Shown here piece after piece: positions 17,646 to 26,869 of a stretch of 64,000 nucleotides of DNA. Position 1 is the stretch's first letter, and each line of letters opens with the position of its first letter. The stretch comes from Nitrosomonadales bacterium (GTDB taxonomy: Bacteria; Pseudomonadota; Gammaproteobacteria; Burkholderiales; Gallionellaceae). The stretch spans positions 124,001-188,000 of the forward strand of contig JADKHS010000002.1 in assembly GCA_016721605.1 (NCBI GenBank), written 5' to 3'. The notes under the pieces are model-generated. The model was not told where the DNA came from. It searched no databases and saw only the letters and a program-made list of their open reading frames with translations. The position numbers were made by a program, and so were the translations under genes.

Positions 17646-17897
17646 ATGACTACCAAGATTCAAATTGAATTATCCGATGCAATTGCGCAAGCCGCACAGG
17701 CTGCCGGGCTGCTGACATCGCAGGCGCTGGATCGCTTGTTATCCAATGCGCTGCGCAGACAGCAGGCCGCTAATTATTTGCTGACGGTAGCCGATGAAGT
17801 GGCCGCCGCAGGCATCCCGCCAATGACGATGGAAGAAATCAATGCTGAGGTAAAAGCCGCACGCACGGAACGGCAGCAGCGTGCGGATCGTCATTGA
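17646..17897 (+). CDS. Antitoxin partner of the PIN toxin
   Basis: 83 residues, acidic and helical: TTKIQIELSDAIAQAAQAAG, then LTSQALDRLLSNALRRQQAA and an end with MTMEEINAEVKAARTERQQR. The first part resembles ribbon-helix-helix antitoxins; EINAEVKAAR is typical of the toxin-binding tail. The ATG is supported by AAGAAAGGA upstream. Its end overlaps the GTG start of the PIN gene by 17 bp, the usual coupling of a type II module. No exact family name can be given. Confidence 0.8.
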   Translation: MTTKIQIELSDAIAQAAQAAGLLTSQALDRLLSNALRRQQAANYLLTVADEVAAAGIPPMTMEEINAEVKAARTERQQRADRH

Positions 17898-18297
17898 TAC
17901 CAATGTGCTGTTGTCCGGCCTGCTGTGGCATGGCGCACCGCATACCCTATTCAATCAGGCGCGTGACGGCACTGTCGACTTGATGATGAGTCAGATTTTA
18001 ATGGATGAGCTGGCCGAGGTGATCACGCGGCAGAAGTTTGCGGCGATTCTTCAACGTACTTCACGCACACCGGAACGGATTCTGCTTGAGTTGCGCACCT
18101 TTGCGGAGATGGTGGCAGCACCACCCTTACCCCAGCCCGTGTGCCGCGACCCGGATGATGATGCGGTGCTAGCTTGTGCGCTGGCCGCCCAGGCCGATTT
18201 GATCGTGTCGGGAGACGATGACTTGCTCGTGCTCAAACAGTTTCAGGAGATACGCATTGTGACGCCGGCTCAGGCGGTAAATATAATCAGCGGCTGA
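17881..18297 (+). CDS. PIN-domain toxin (putative endoribonuclease)
   Basis: 138 residues with the full PIN active site: Asp6 in RIVIDTNVLLSGLLW, Glu in MDELAEVITRQKF, CRDPDDDAVLACALAAQADL and VSGDDDLL with the last acidic residues. This matches the PIN-family toxin group that cuts RNA with Mg2+. GTG start at 17881 within the antitoxin gene. The stop is followed at once by the truncated repeat R2 and then the minus-strand immunity gene C. Confidence 0.9.
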   Translation: MRIVIDTNVLLSGLLWHGAPHTLFNQARDGTVDLMMSQILMDELAEVITRQKFAAILQRTSRTPERILLELRTFAEMVAAPPLPQPVCRDPDDDAVLACALAAQADLIVSGDDDLLVLKQFQEIRIVTPAQAVNIISG

Positions 18298-18304
18298 TAC
18301 ATAA

Positions 18305-18350
18305 TAGCGGCTAAAAAGAAGCCACTCGCTTCCGGGGTAACGGAGGTGGG
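18305..18350. repeat. Island repeat R2 (truncated)
   Basis: TAGCGGCTAAAAAGAAGCCA to GGAGGTGGG, matching the first 46 bp of R1 and R3, then cut off by sequence leading into immunity gene C. The terminator hairpin has lost its right arm and T-run. Confidence 0.75.
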
Positions 18351-18362
18351 GTCCATACTTGG

Positions 18363-18847
18363 CTACTGGCCCAATAGTGGTTTGAAAATTAGTGGATTGA
18401 GCGGAGTCGATTTGCCTTCAATCCCGCGATGGAGGTCAATAACTACTGGAATCCCTGCTGGTGCATCTATTGAATCGATTTGAACAATATATCGAACAGG
18501 GTAGGGAAAGATAAATAAAAATAATTTCTTGGGCGCCTTGTCCACTATCGTTAATATGCTGCCAATAGGAACCAGTTGTCTTGAAATTATTTCAGGCCCC
18601 GTAAGTCGAAGCGGAACCACACTAATGATTGACAGTTTGTCCGTTCCAAGATCATTAGTTACACCGTAAGCATAGAGTTCTCCGACGATCTTGAATTTTG
18701 ACCGCTCTGCAGGTCACTATCACCCGAAGCCGCACCACTCCCAGGCTGCAACTCCTTTGTGTAACTTGGGCCGCAGAAGATGTAAATCACGGTAAATAGA
18801 GTGAATGCGAGACTGATGCGGAGTATTGAATAATCAAGTTTGTTCAT
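18363..18847 (-). pseudogene. Putative immunity protein C (downstream of Rhs tip C), frameshifted
   Basis: The ATG at 18847 overlaps the stop of Rhs tip C by 4 bp, the classical position of an Rhs immunity gene. It begins with a signal anchor (ILRISLAFTLFTVIYIFCG; the Cys could be a lipobox). Near 18690 the frame changes; the continuation reads FKIVGELYAYGVTNDLGTDK, IISVVPLRLTGPEIISRQLV and ends KPLLGQ at 18363, about 161 residues in all. No family was recognised. A periplasmic or membrane immunity protein is inferred from the position only. Confidence 0.65.
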
Positions 18848-19503
18848 TTACTTGGCGTTGGTTGCATTGGTTGCGCAGGAAGCGGTGTCGGTTGATCGAC
18901 AATCCCCAAAGTTCTCAGCACTTCTGTGCCTATGCCAGCCGCATACGTGGGGAGCATCGTGGGAATGTTTGCAAGCCAATCAGGCACGCCCGCGTTTCTG
19001 AGTGTGTCAACAAGCGGATCATGCGTTTCAGCTAGCGTCCTTCCCGCTGGCACATATTGTTCAATGAATGAGCTTACCGGACCACCAGGCTCTATCAAGC
19101 TATCAAACCGACCGACGATAGGATACGCCGCTTGCCAATCCTGCTGAAACCAATAGAGTCCCGTCGGATCCCTGCGATTAACCGGCCCATTCCCCACATA
19201 CGCATACCAATTCACCCCATCCCCATACCCAATCGGATCCGTCTCCAGAAACCGTCCCATGGTGGGTGAATACCATCTGGCCTTGTAGTAATACAATCCC
19301 AATCCAGCGATGTACTGCTGCCCTGTATAACCAAACCGGTTCGGCGCCGTGGTTCCGTTCTCGCCAAACGGGCCGTACCCGCGTATTGCGGTGGCGTTCC
19401 CCATTGCGTCCGCTTCGGCGATGACGCTGCCCAGGTGGTCGGCATAGCGCCAGGTCTTGGTCGTTCCCGTTATATTGGGTATTTTTATTGTTCCTGTTAT
19501 GCT
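18844..19503 (-). pseudogene. Rhs C-terminal fragment C with its own variable tip
   Basis: Starts inside the Rhs core (ITGTTKTWRYADHLGSVIAE, FGENGTTAPNRFGYTGQQYI, GLGLYYYKARWYSPTMGRFL) and reaches the conserved boundary PVNRRDPTGL. The unique tip of about 103 residues then begins: YWFQQDWQAAYPIVGRFDSL, VPAGRTLAETHDPLVDTLRN, AGVPDWLANIPTMLPTYAAG. The tip frame is intact to its stop, which overlaps immunity gene C. There is no Rhs N-terminus or start, so it is an orphan C-terminus, usable only if recombined onto a full-length Rhs gene. The tip family was not recognised. Confidence 0.85.
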
Positions 19504-19572
19504 ACTATATGTCAAGTGCTAAAAAAGAGGTACGTACAATCATGGCCGTCTCTAATTCATTTCATTTTGCCT

Positions 19573-19977
19573 ATGAGCTTCCCTGAACGCCTAGCCGCAT
19601 TGCGCAAGGAATTCGGCTTCACACAGCAGCAGATGGCCGACAAGATCGGCATGCATGTCTCGCAACTCAAACGCTATGAGGCGGGTTCTTCGCAGCCGAC
19701 TATCGAGGTTTTCCGGCGCATTGCACTAGCACTTAATGTCAGCGCGGATATGCTGCTTTTCGAGGCGGACGAGCGCGGCCCGGATGACCGCTTGAAGCTA
19801 CAATTCGAGGCGGTGTCCCATCTCGATGAGAAGGAGCGCGAGGCGGTGGAAACGGTGATCGCCGGTGTGCTTCACATGCACGATGCAAAGCGCTGGGCTC
19901 AGCCGACCCCGCCCCATCCAAAGCCTACCGTTAAAAAGAAAACGTCTAGTGCCAGCCGCACCGGGACGCGGGGTTAA
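19573..19977 (+). CDS. XRE-family transcriptional regulator
   Basis: 134 residues. HTH domain: SFPERLAALRKEFGFTQQQM, ADKIGMHVSQLKRYEAGSSQ, PTIEVFRRIALALNVSADML; then a helical segment (LQFEAVSHLDEKEREAVETV) and a basic Lys/Thr tail. The ATG at 19573 gives the standard beginning of the HTH; a longer upstream frame is read-through from Rhs sequence. The ORF6N gene starts 2 bp after its stop, so the pair is one operon, the third plus-strand cassette of the island. Confidence 0.88.
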   Translation: MSFPERLAALRKEFGFTQQQMADKIGMHVSQLKRYEAGSSQPTIEVFRRIALALNVSADMLLFEADERGPDDRLKLQFEAVSHLDEKEREAVETVIAGVLHMHDAKRWAQPTPPHPKPTVKKKTSSASRTGTRG

Positions 19978-19979
19978 CC

Positions 19980-20534
19980 ATGTCAATTAACGGTAACGCG
20001 CTGATACCAACCGAGCGGATTGCTCAGTCCATCCTCTTGCTGCGCGGCCAGAAGGTCATTATCGATGCCGATCTGGCCGAACTCTACGGCGTGCCAACCA
20101 AGGCGCTCAATCAAGCCGTCAAACGCAATCAGGAGCGCTTCCCGGAAGATTTCATGTTTCAGCTTTCCGCTGCCGAGAAGGCGGAGGTGGTCACAAACTG
20201 TGACCACCTCGCCAATCTTAAGTTTGCAAAGACCTCGCCCTATGCCTTTACCGAGCACGGAGCCATTCAAGCAGCAAACGTGTTGAGTTCGCCGCGCGCG
20301 GTGGAAATGGGGGTGTATGTGGTGCGTGCTTTCGTGCGCCTGCGTGAGGTGTTGGCATCCAGCAAGGAGTTAACTGCAAAGTTGAACGAGTTGGAGCATA
20401 AGGTCGATTCTCACGATCAGGCGATTGCCGGTCTCATCAATGCAATGCGTGAGTTGATGCAACCGCCGGAGCCGCAGAAGAAACGATCTATCGGGTTTGT
20501 GAACCATGAGGAGAAGCCAAAGAAAGACGGTTGA
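19980..20534 (+). CDS. ORF6N-domain DNA-binding protein
   Basis: 184 residues. The ORF6N domain (residues 10-95) reads IPTERIAQSILLLRGQKVII, DADLAELYGVPTKALNQAVK, RNQERFPEDFMFQLSAAEKA and YAFTEHGAIQAANVLSSPRA. A coiled-coil tail follows (LTAKLNELEHKVDSHDQAIA). ORF6N proteins are common in prophages and islands and in regulator pairs; their molecular role is not well settled. It starts 2 bp after the XRE gene and ends just before repeat R3. Confidence 0.9.
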   Translation: MSINGNALIPTERIAQSILLLRGQKVIIDADLAELYGVPTKALNQAVKRNQERFPEDFMFQLSAAEKAEVVTNCDHLANLKFAKTSPYAFTEHGAIQAANVLSSPRAVEMGVYVVRAFVRLREVLASSKELTAKLNELEHKVDSHDQAIAGLINAMRELMQPPEPQKKRSIGFVNHEEKPKKDG

Positions 20535-20548
20535 AAGCAATCCTCTTT

Positions 20549-20725
20549 AGCGGCTAAAAAGAAGCCACTCGCTTCCAGGGTAACGGAGGTGGGTGGCTTT
20601 TTGTTTATTGAAGAAGAACAAGAGCGATTGTGCTACTTGGTTAGACTTGCCCCTGTGTTTTACGTGTGATGTTGGGCTTCGCAAGCTCAGCGCCACCCTA
20701 CATTAGCCCAAGCTACGCTTGCTTC
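20549..20725. repeat. Island repeat R3 (full copy)
   Basis: Matches R1 (16269-16446) over its whole length with few differences: TAGCGGCTAAAAA, terminator hairpin (20570-20607), the GTTGGGCTTCGCAAGCTC half-palindrome, CTACATTAGCCCAAGCTACG. It lies directly after the XRE-ORF6N cassette. The following 20726-20973 holds no gene. Confidence 0.8.
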
Positions 20726-20973
20726 ATGCAGCGGAACGGCGCTGTCCCGGCTTTCGGTTTCTATTTTTCTATTTCTGGGTAAGCTTTTCTTTCTCACCGC
20801 ATTTATCTACAGTCCTTGCGCCGCCGCCACTTGCTGTACGGTATACATGATCCGGTGTTCATAGCCCAACTACTGGGCTTCTCTTGGTAGCTACCCGCTA
20901 CGCAGGTATGGGGAAGATTTTTTATTTCTTAAAACATACGGCGCAATTTAGGGTGTTTCGTTTTATGCGTTGG

Positions 20974-21600
20974 TCAAAAATTATTCAAAGGAATCTCGAC
21001 CGACTTACGGTTTGCGTCATACCGATACCATTTCAGGCGTGGGTCAAGGACATCCACTTCTTTTATTTCCGCCCATTTTGTTGGCGCCAATTCGATACCG
21101 TAATCGCCGGGAGTAACCCCAGTCGAATAAAAAGCAACCCTGGTTGGAAACATCCACCGTAGCTTAAATGGTCCACACTTTACATATATTTGGCCTGTCT
21201 GAAATGCGAATCTACCAATCCCTTTCAAAGGCTTCCTGGCAAGTTGCTCGTGACCCGACAACACTCCAGACTGCGTAAAATCGCCACTGCCGTCCCCTTG
21301 AAAGTACCAATCGTATTCAGCAGAGAAACTTTCCTCTCCGGAATTAAAGGTCGTTCCAGGTTTTGCATCATGTCCACGCTGCGCCTTTGTGAAGCGCACT
21401 GCACAGACCCTCTTATCTTTGCGAATCAGCAGAAATCTTCCCAATGGCGCTCCAGCGTCATCCCAGGTTATTGCGGCAAAATCTCGCTCATTTGATGTAT
21501 CAAGATTTTGTGCCATCGGCGTTTTTTCACAGCTTATGGATATTATAAATACGCTAACCAGTACCCGACACGGCGTAAGACAGCACGTTACCAGCTTCAT
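20974..21600 (-). CDS. Putative lipoprotein immunity protein B (downstream of Rhs tip B)
   Basis: 208 residues. N-terminal signal with a lipobox-like VFIISISCEK, so probably an outer- or inner-membrane lipoprotein. The body is beta-rich: FAAITWDDAGAPLGRFLLIR, CAVRFTKAQRGHDAKPGTTF, AEYDWYFQGDGSGDFTQSGV, RLKWYRYDANRKSVEIPLNN. No family was recognised. Its ATG overlaps the stop of Rhs tip B by 4 bp, the classical immunity position, so it probably protects against tip B in the periplasm (inference). Frame intact. Confidence 0.7.
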   Translation of the reverse strand: MKLVTCCLTPCRVLVSVFIISISCEKTPMAQNLDTSNERDFAAITWDDAGAPLGRFLLIRKDKRVCAVRFTKAQRGHDAKPGTTFNSGEESFSAEYDWYFQGDGSGDFTQSGVLSGHEQLARKPLKGIGRFAFQTGQIYVKCGPFKLRWMFPTRVAFYSTGVTPGDYGIELAPTKWAEIKEVDVLDPRLKWYRYDANRKSVEIPLNNF

Positions 21601-23012
21601 TTTACCGCTCCCTGTTGAGCAATCGGCTTGGATAGTACGTTCATAGTGTTGCTGTAAGCGTTTGGAATGGTACCTACAGAGGGGAAAGTGTCATGAACAA
21701 GGTGCGTGATCGTGTCCCAGTTGAACCCAGCACCCTCCCAGGGTTTCAAGTAATGATCTGGTGTCGCGGCATCCTGCGTGGTATGAATGGCTGTGGGCAG
21801 CGGAGCATTCGCGATGATGCCATTTATCGCTTGAAGACCTTGACCCCCTGTTTGATAAATATCTTTCCCATTGGCGTCCTTTATAGTACCCAGCATGGCG
21901 TGTATGTTTGCGTCTATTGCCGCAGTGGATTGGGTACCCTTATCTACCATCATGGTATTCCAAGCAAGTGCCAAACTGTCCACAAAGCCCCTGCCTGAGT
22001 CGCGTGCAGCCGCATAAGTAATGCCCGCATGCCAGAAAAAGGCAAGCTTCCTGTCTGGGTCAACTAAGTTGACTGGATTGTTTCAACATACGCATACCAA
22101 TTCACCCCATCCCCAATCGGATCCGTCTCCAGAAACCGTCCCAGGGTAGGTGAATACCATCTGGCCTTGTAGTAATACAGCCCCAATCCAGCGATGTACT
22201 GTTGCCCCGTATAACCAAACCGGTTCGGCACCATGGTTCCGTTTTCACCAAACGGGCCGTACCCGCGTATTGCGGTGGCGTTCCCCACAGCGTCCGCCTC
22301 GGCGATTACGCTGCCCAGGTGGTCGGCATAGCGCCAGGTCTTGGTTGTTCCCGTTATGCTGACCAGCGGTTCATCAATGCCGGGGCCGTGGATGTGCCGG
22401 GTAGCCAAATTTCCCGCCCCGTCGTATTCGGCGATCAAGTCAGTGCCGTCATAGAGTAAGTCCGTTACCGTGCCGTTGATGTTGGTGTGGTTCAGCCGTC
22501 CCGCCGGATCGTAACCCAAACTGGCGCTACTCGCCGGATTATTGCGTACCGCGGTTACCAGGCGGTTATCGGGGTCGTGGCCGTAGGTCCATATTCCGTC
22601 GCTTTGCAGGTTACCGTTGGGGTCGTGGGTGAGGGTGGTGGCGTTGAGGGTGGTGTATTGGTTGAGGCCGTTGGCGGTGCGGCTTTAGGGGGGATTGGCA
22701 AGGTTCCAGTTGCTTTGCGGGTTGAGCGGGTTGGCCGTGGTGATTTCGCCGCGCTGGTTGCGGATATAGCTGAAGCCCAGGTCGTTGGTGGTGCCGGCAA
22801 GGTCGTGTGTGAGGTTGGACAGGTTCCCTTGGGCGTTATAGCTGTTCGTGCTGGCCGTGCCGTTGCCAAGGGTGAGGGTGGTGCGCCGGGAGAGGTCGTC
22901 CCAGGTGTAGGTGGCGAGGGTGGCCAAGGGTACGGTGCCACCTTCTTTTAAGCTGAGCGGGCGGTTTAGGGGGTCGTAATCGAAGTGCGTGACGTGGCCG
23001 TTGGCATCGGTG
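21597..23012 (-). pseudogene. Rhs C-terminal fragment B with tip B
   Basis: Begins abruptly in the core (TDANGHVTHFDYDPLNRPLS) where it joins the end of immunity gene A. Core continues to WYSPTLGRFLETDPIGDGVN. CAA in the N-P-P-Q segment has become TAA (22686-22688), a nonsense lesion, and the frame changes near 22085. In the corrected frame NNPVNLVDPDRK leads into a tip of about 155 residues: AFFWHAGITYAAARDSGRGF, AIDANIHAMLGTIKDANGKD, HTTQDAATPDHYLKPWEGAG, HLVHDTFPS. The H-x3-D-x3-P-x-H pattern resembles zinc-phospholipase-like active sites. The tip frame itself (21597-22070) is intact. Confidence 0.8.
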
Positions 23013-23569
23013 CTACACAAGCTTCCATAAAGACACATAGCTCTTTCACATCTTCTGTTTTCCACAAGCCGGGGCGTCCCATCTCTCCAGGCAGATAAAA
23101 CACTCGATTATCATGCAGGGTGATTTTTAAATTGACGTTCTTGCCGTAAGGAATGGTAAAGCGGGTGCTACGGCCTCCAACAATGTGCCCAGCCGCTTCT
23201 GGAATATGCGCTCACTAATCATGATGGGTTCCACTTTTACTTCGCTTGCGTGGAACGTGGCCTCCCTGAAATAGTAGCCCTTCAGCAAAAACATTCCATC
23301 CACATAAGTTATCTTATGGGCGATGAACCTTTCCCTAAGTTCGAGGAAGAAAATCTGAAGCCAGCGATGGTGTAATAAAACCAACCAAAAACAATAACCG
23401 AAACGATAATTTCACCCAGTTCAAGTTTCCGTACTTGAAAGAAAGGAAATGTCACAATAAACAATGTCCCCCCAACCCAGACCAAAAATCCAAAAGGCAT
23501 AATAAATGTAGTAAGTAAGTAACGTGGATCGCTCCAAGATTGAGCACCTCCGTTTTGACTATTTGGCAT
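23010..23569 (-). pseudogene. Putative membrane immunity protein A, frameshifted and fused to the next Rhs copy
   Basis: The ATG at 23569 overlaps the frame-corrected stop of Rhs tip A (23559). Two membrane helices are read first (LLTTFIMPFGFLVWVGGTLF; LGEIIVSVIVFGWFYYTIAG). The frame changes near 23350 (FFLELRERFIAHKITYVDGM, FLLKGYYFREATFHASEVKV) and near 23185 (GGRSTRFTIPYGKNVNLKIT, HDNRVFYLPGEMGRPGLWKT, EDVKELCVFMEACVAP). The 3' end runs directly into Rhs fragment B at about 23012, so the natural stop is lost or replaced. No family was recognised; the immunity role is inferred from position and membrane character. Confidence 0.6.
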
Positions 23570-25590
23570 AGGTGGGCTGCATCTGAATTTGTGTTTTATT
23601 TTTTGAAGCCCAACTGCGCCCAACAGCAGATGCCGCAGTCGTTATCGGAAAGGCGATAGTAGCTGCTGAAACTTGCTGTGGCCAAGTGGGAAACATTCCA
23701 GTCAGCCCCGTGGCACCACCACCACCAAGGCTGCTCCAGCAAGTTCAAAAATAGTTGAATGATTTGTTGGGATCGAAGGCCATTCCTATTTTTTGCGACA
23801 GTATCATGAAAATACCAATCCCAGCCCCTGCACAAAATGTCCCAGCACCGGGCGCATAAACCGCAGTAAACACCTTGCATTGCCCCCATCCCCGTTGCAA
23901 TCCCCGCATCCCTGATATTTGGATTAGGCGTGGTGGAATAATACCCCGCCGCGCCACTACCGCCGCCGACCGTGCCCGCCACCAACCCAGGATTGGTGCG
24001 CGCAAAAGTTGTCGCTGCAGCCCACACCGTTCTTCCAGTTGCCAACAATGCAGCCCCCCACTCTGGTGCGGTTTCTACCAATACTGCAAGACAAATAGGA
24101 CACAACCCACTCGGATCATTCGTATTGACAGGGTTGTTGTTCACATACGCATACCAATTCACCCCATCCGCATACCCGATCGGATCCGTCTCCAGAAACC
24201 GTCCGATGGTGGGTGAATACCATCTGGCCTTGTAGTAATACAACCCCAACCCGGCGATGTACTGTTGTCCCGTATAACCAAACCGGTTCGGCACCATGGT
24301 TCCGTTTTCGCCAAACGGGCCGTACCCGCGTATTGCGGTGGCGTTCCCCATTGCGTCCGCCTCGGCGATGACGCTGCCCAGGTGGTCGGCATAGCGCCAG
24401 GTCTTGGTTGTTCCCGTTATGCTGACCAGCGGTTCATCAATGCCGGGGCCGTGGATGTGCCGGGTTGTGAGGGTGCCCGTTCCGTCGTATTCGGCGATCA
24501 AGTCAGTGCCGTCATAGAGTAAGTCCGTTACCGTGCCGTTGATGTTGGTGTGGTTCAGCCGTCCCGCCGGATCGTAACCCAAACTGGCGCTACTCGCCGG
24601 ATTATTGCGTACCGCGGTTACCAAGCGGTTATCGGGGTCGTGGCCGTAGGTCCATATCCCGTCGCTTTGCAGGTTACCGTTGGGGTCGTGGGTGAGGGTG
24701 GTGGCGTTGAGGGTGGTGTATTGGTTGAGGGCCGTTGGCGGTGCGGCTTTGGGGGGGATTGGCAAGGTTCCAGTTGCTTTGCGGGTTGAGCGGGTTGGCC
24801 GTGGTGATTTCGCCGCGCTGGTTGCGGATGTAGCTGAAGCCCAGGTCGTTGGTGGTGCCGGCAAGGTCGTGTGTGAGGTTGGACAGGTTCCCTTGGGCGT
24901 TATAGCTGTTCGTGCTGGCCGTGCCGTTGCCAAGGGTGAGGGTGGTGCGCCGGGAGAGGTCGTCCCAGGTGTAGGTGGCCAAGGGTATGGTGCCGCCTTC
25001 TTTTAAGCTGAGCGGGCGGTTTAGGGGGTCGTAATGGGTGCTGATGTTGTAGCCGTCTGGCCAGGTGAGGCGGGTGCGGTTGCCGGCGGGGTCGTATTGG
25101 TAAGTGAGCGTCCTGCCCGCTGCGGTGGTGCTGGTTTGGCGTCCTGCGGGGTCGTAGGTGTAGTTGATGTCATGGCTGCCGTTGGCATAACGGCCGGCGG
25201 TACGGTGCGACAACAGGTCATAGGCGTAGCTGGTGTTAAGGGCGGGGTTTTGGTAATTGCGGTTGATAAGCCGGTTCAGGTTGTCATACACGAATGTCAG
25301 GTTCTGGCCGTTGCGCTTGGTGAGGGTGAGGATGTTGCCGTTGGCGTCATAGCTGAGTTGTTCCTGGTCGGTGGGGTTGGCGCTGCCGGGATTGGTGGGG
25401 TTGGGGTACTGGGTGGCGGTGAGGCGGTCATGGCCGTTGTAAAGATAGCGGGTGAGATTGCCTTTGGCATCGGTGAGGGTGGCGGGCTGGCCGTTGGGGG
25501 TGTAGGTGTAGGTGGCGGCGGTTTGTTGCAAGGGCGTGCCGACGCCGCGCAAGGTGCGTTGCGGTTTGCCGTCGGGGAAATACATTGAAT
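23559..25590 (-). pseudogene. Rhs fragment A, longest copy, headless, with tip A
   Basis: Starts without a start codon inside the core (YFPDGKPQRTLRGVGTPLQQ) next to the EPS locus. YD-repeats follow (GNLTRYLYNGHDRLTATQYP, LNRLINRNYQNPALNTSYAY, and so on) to RFLETDPIGYADGVNWYAYV and the boundary NTNDPSGL. One extra G near 24730 breaks the core frame. The tip is Gly-rich and hydrophobic (WGAALLATGRTVWAAATTFA, GTVGGGSGAAGYYSTTPNPN); with frame changes near 23890 and 23750 it continues VYAPGAGTFCAGAGIGIFMI and QVSAATIAFPITTAASAVGR, ending at 23559 inside the start of immunity gene A. No promoter is present. Confidence 0.82.
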
Positions 25591-25664
25591 AACAAGTCAT
25601 ATGAGTAAAGAAAAAAACAGACAACCATCATATTCCGCATTATAAGTAATGCAGAGCTTGACAC

Positions 25665-26866
25665 TTATTGCACCAACCCTTCGAGCTGAGAAATTTCTGC
25701 GGATCGCTCTAACCTATATTTCACGCCATCTTTACGGATAGCCAACAGATGGGCATTAATATTTTCTGGCGTCAACGCCACGCCAAAATCAGCCTCACCC
25801 GTTCCTGATAGGCGAGCCAATATTTGATGCCCTAATTCTTTCTTGAAGTGCCCAGCTTCCCAATAATCAGGTACAACAGCCTGTTTATCGCCAACAGGTG
25901 GGACAGTCTCGCGTGCGTAATGGTGATAGCCACTAAAGTCCCAAAGGGTTACCTGATCGCGGCTATGGGTAGCGACTCGCAATGTCAGTTCCCGCTTCCA
26001 ATCTTCAAACATATCCCAACAATTAGTGATACGAAAAATCTCCAGTAAATGGGCATGATATGGATAAATAACCACCTTAACTTGGATTCCATGGGCATGA
26101 GCCGCATCCAAAATGGCGGTCACGTCCTCGAAAGCAGGAGAGGTATGCGTGCCACGGGAAAACAAATTTTTGGACGCTTCTGATAGACGCGCATATTCTC
26201 GATATCCCGTTGCCGGAATAAATTGAAATATCCCTCATTGCGTGCAATCCGCGAGTAGTCATGCATGGGATTAAACCCAGTTGCAGTTAAATGTGCTACC
26301 TCTGTTCTACCGTGCATACGCACAGTGTCTATGCTATGCAACACAGCATTCAGGGAAGCCAGAGTAATGGCACCATCAAGCATCATCTGTAACCAACGTT
26401 TATTATTGATCTGCCCATCTGGCGTAATCAAAAGCCGATGAATAATTTCTGGTTCCCATTTATTACTTACATCGGGTGATACCAGAAAATCCATGAAATC
26501 CACCCCCAGCACGATTGTTTTGGGGGGATGGGCTGCCAAGACATGTTCAAAGAGACGGCGGGCAACACGGGTACCTGTGCCCGGCAGTGCTAAGTTGTAT
26601 ATGGGCTGCGCTGATTCGGGCCAAGCCACATCTGCGGGGTCGAAGCCCACTTCCGCCCGTGAGTTACCTAAAATGAGTGTGTGCGGTGAATGTTTCAATG
26701 CCAGATAAGGCTTTACCAATTCGCCTTGTGCCGCACCATTAGGCTTCCAGCCACCTTCGCTATATGGCCGATAAAGTCCGTAGGGATCGACCCAGTAATT
26801 TAGTGCCACAGCCCCTATCAACAAAATCAGTAAGGCAAGAAACCAAATACGCAAGTAAGTTGCCAT
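25665..26866 (-). pseudogene. SGNH/AlgX-like surface acylation partner protein 1, frameshifted
   Basis: About 400 residues once a frame change near 26165 (one extra A in an A5 run) is corrected. N-terminal membrane anchor (IWFLALLILLIGAVALNYWV), then DPYGLYRPYSEGG, the SGNH-like block HTLILGNSRAEVGFDPADV, GVDFMDFLVSPDVSNKWEP and the second half GTHTSPAFEDVTAILDAAHA, VKVVIYPYHAHLLEIFRITN, VTLWDFSGYHHYARETVPPV. The order resembles the periplasmic partners of MBOAT O-acyltransferases in polysaccharide loci, which hand acyl groups to the glycan. The MBOAT gene lies 3 bp upstream. Last gene of the minus-strand run, next to the Rhs remnant. Confidence 0.72.
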
Positions 26867-26869
26867 AAT

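Noticed and set aside
22487..22951. Val/Gly-rich plus-strand ORFs across the Rhs copies (also near 24680 and 25034)
   Set aside because: They are antisense to Rhs YD-repeat sequence and repeat with it; composition is an artefact of the repeat.
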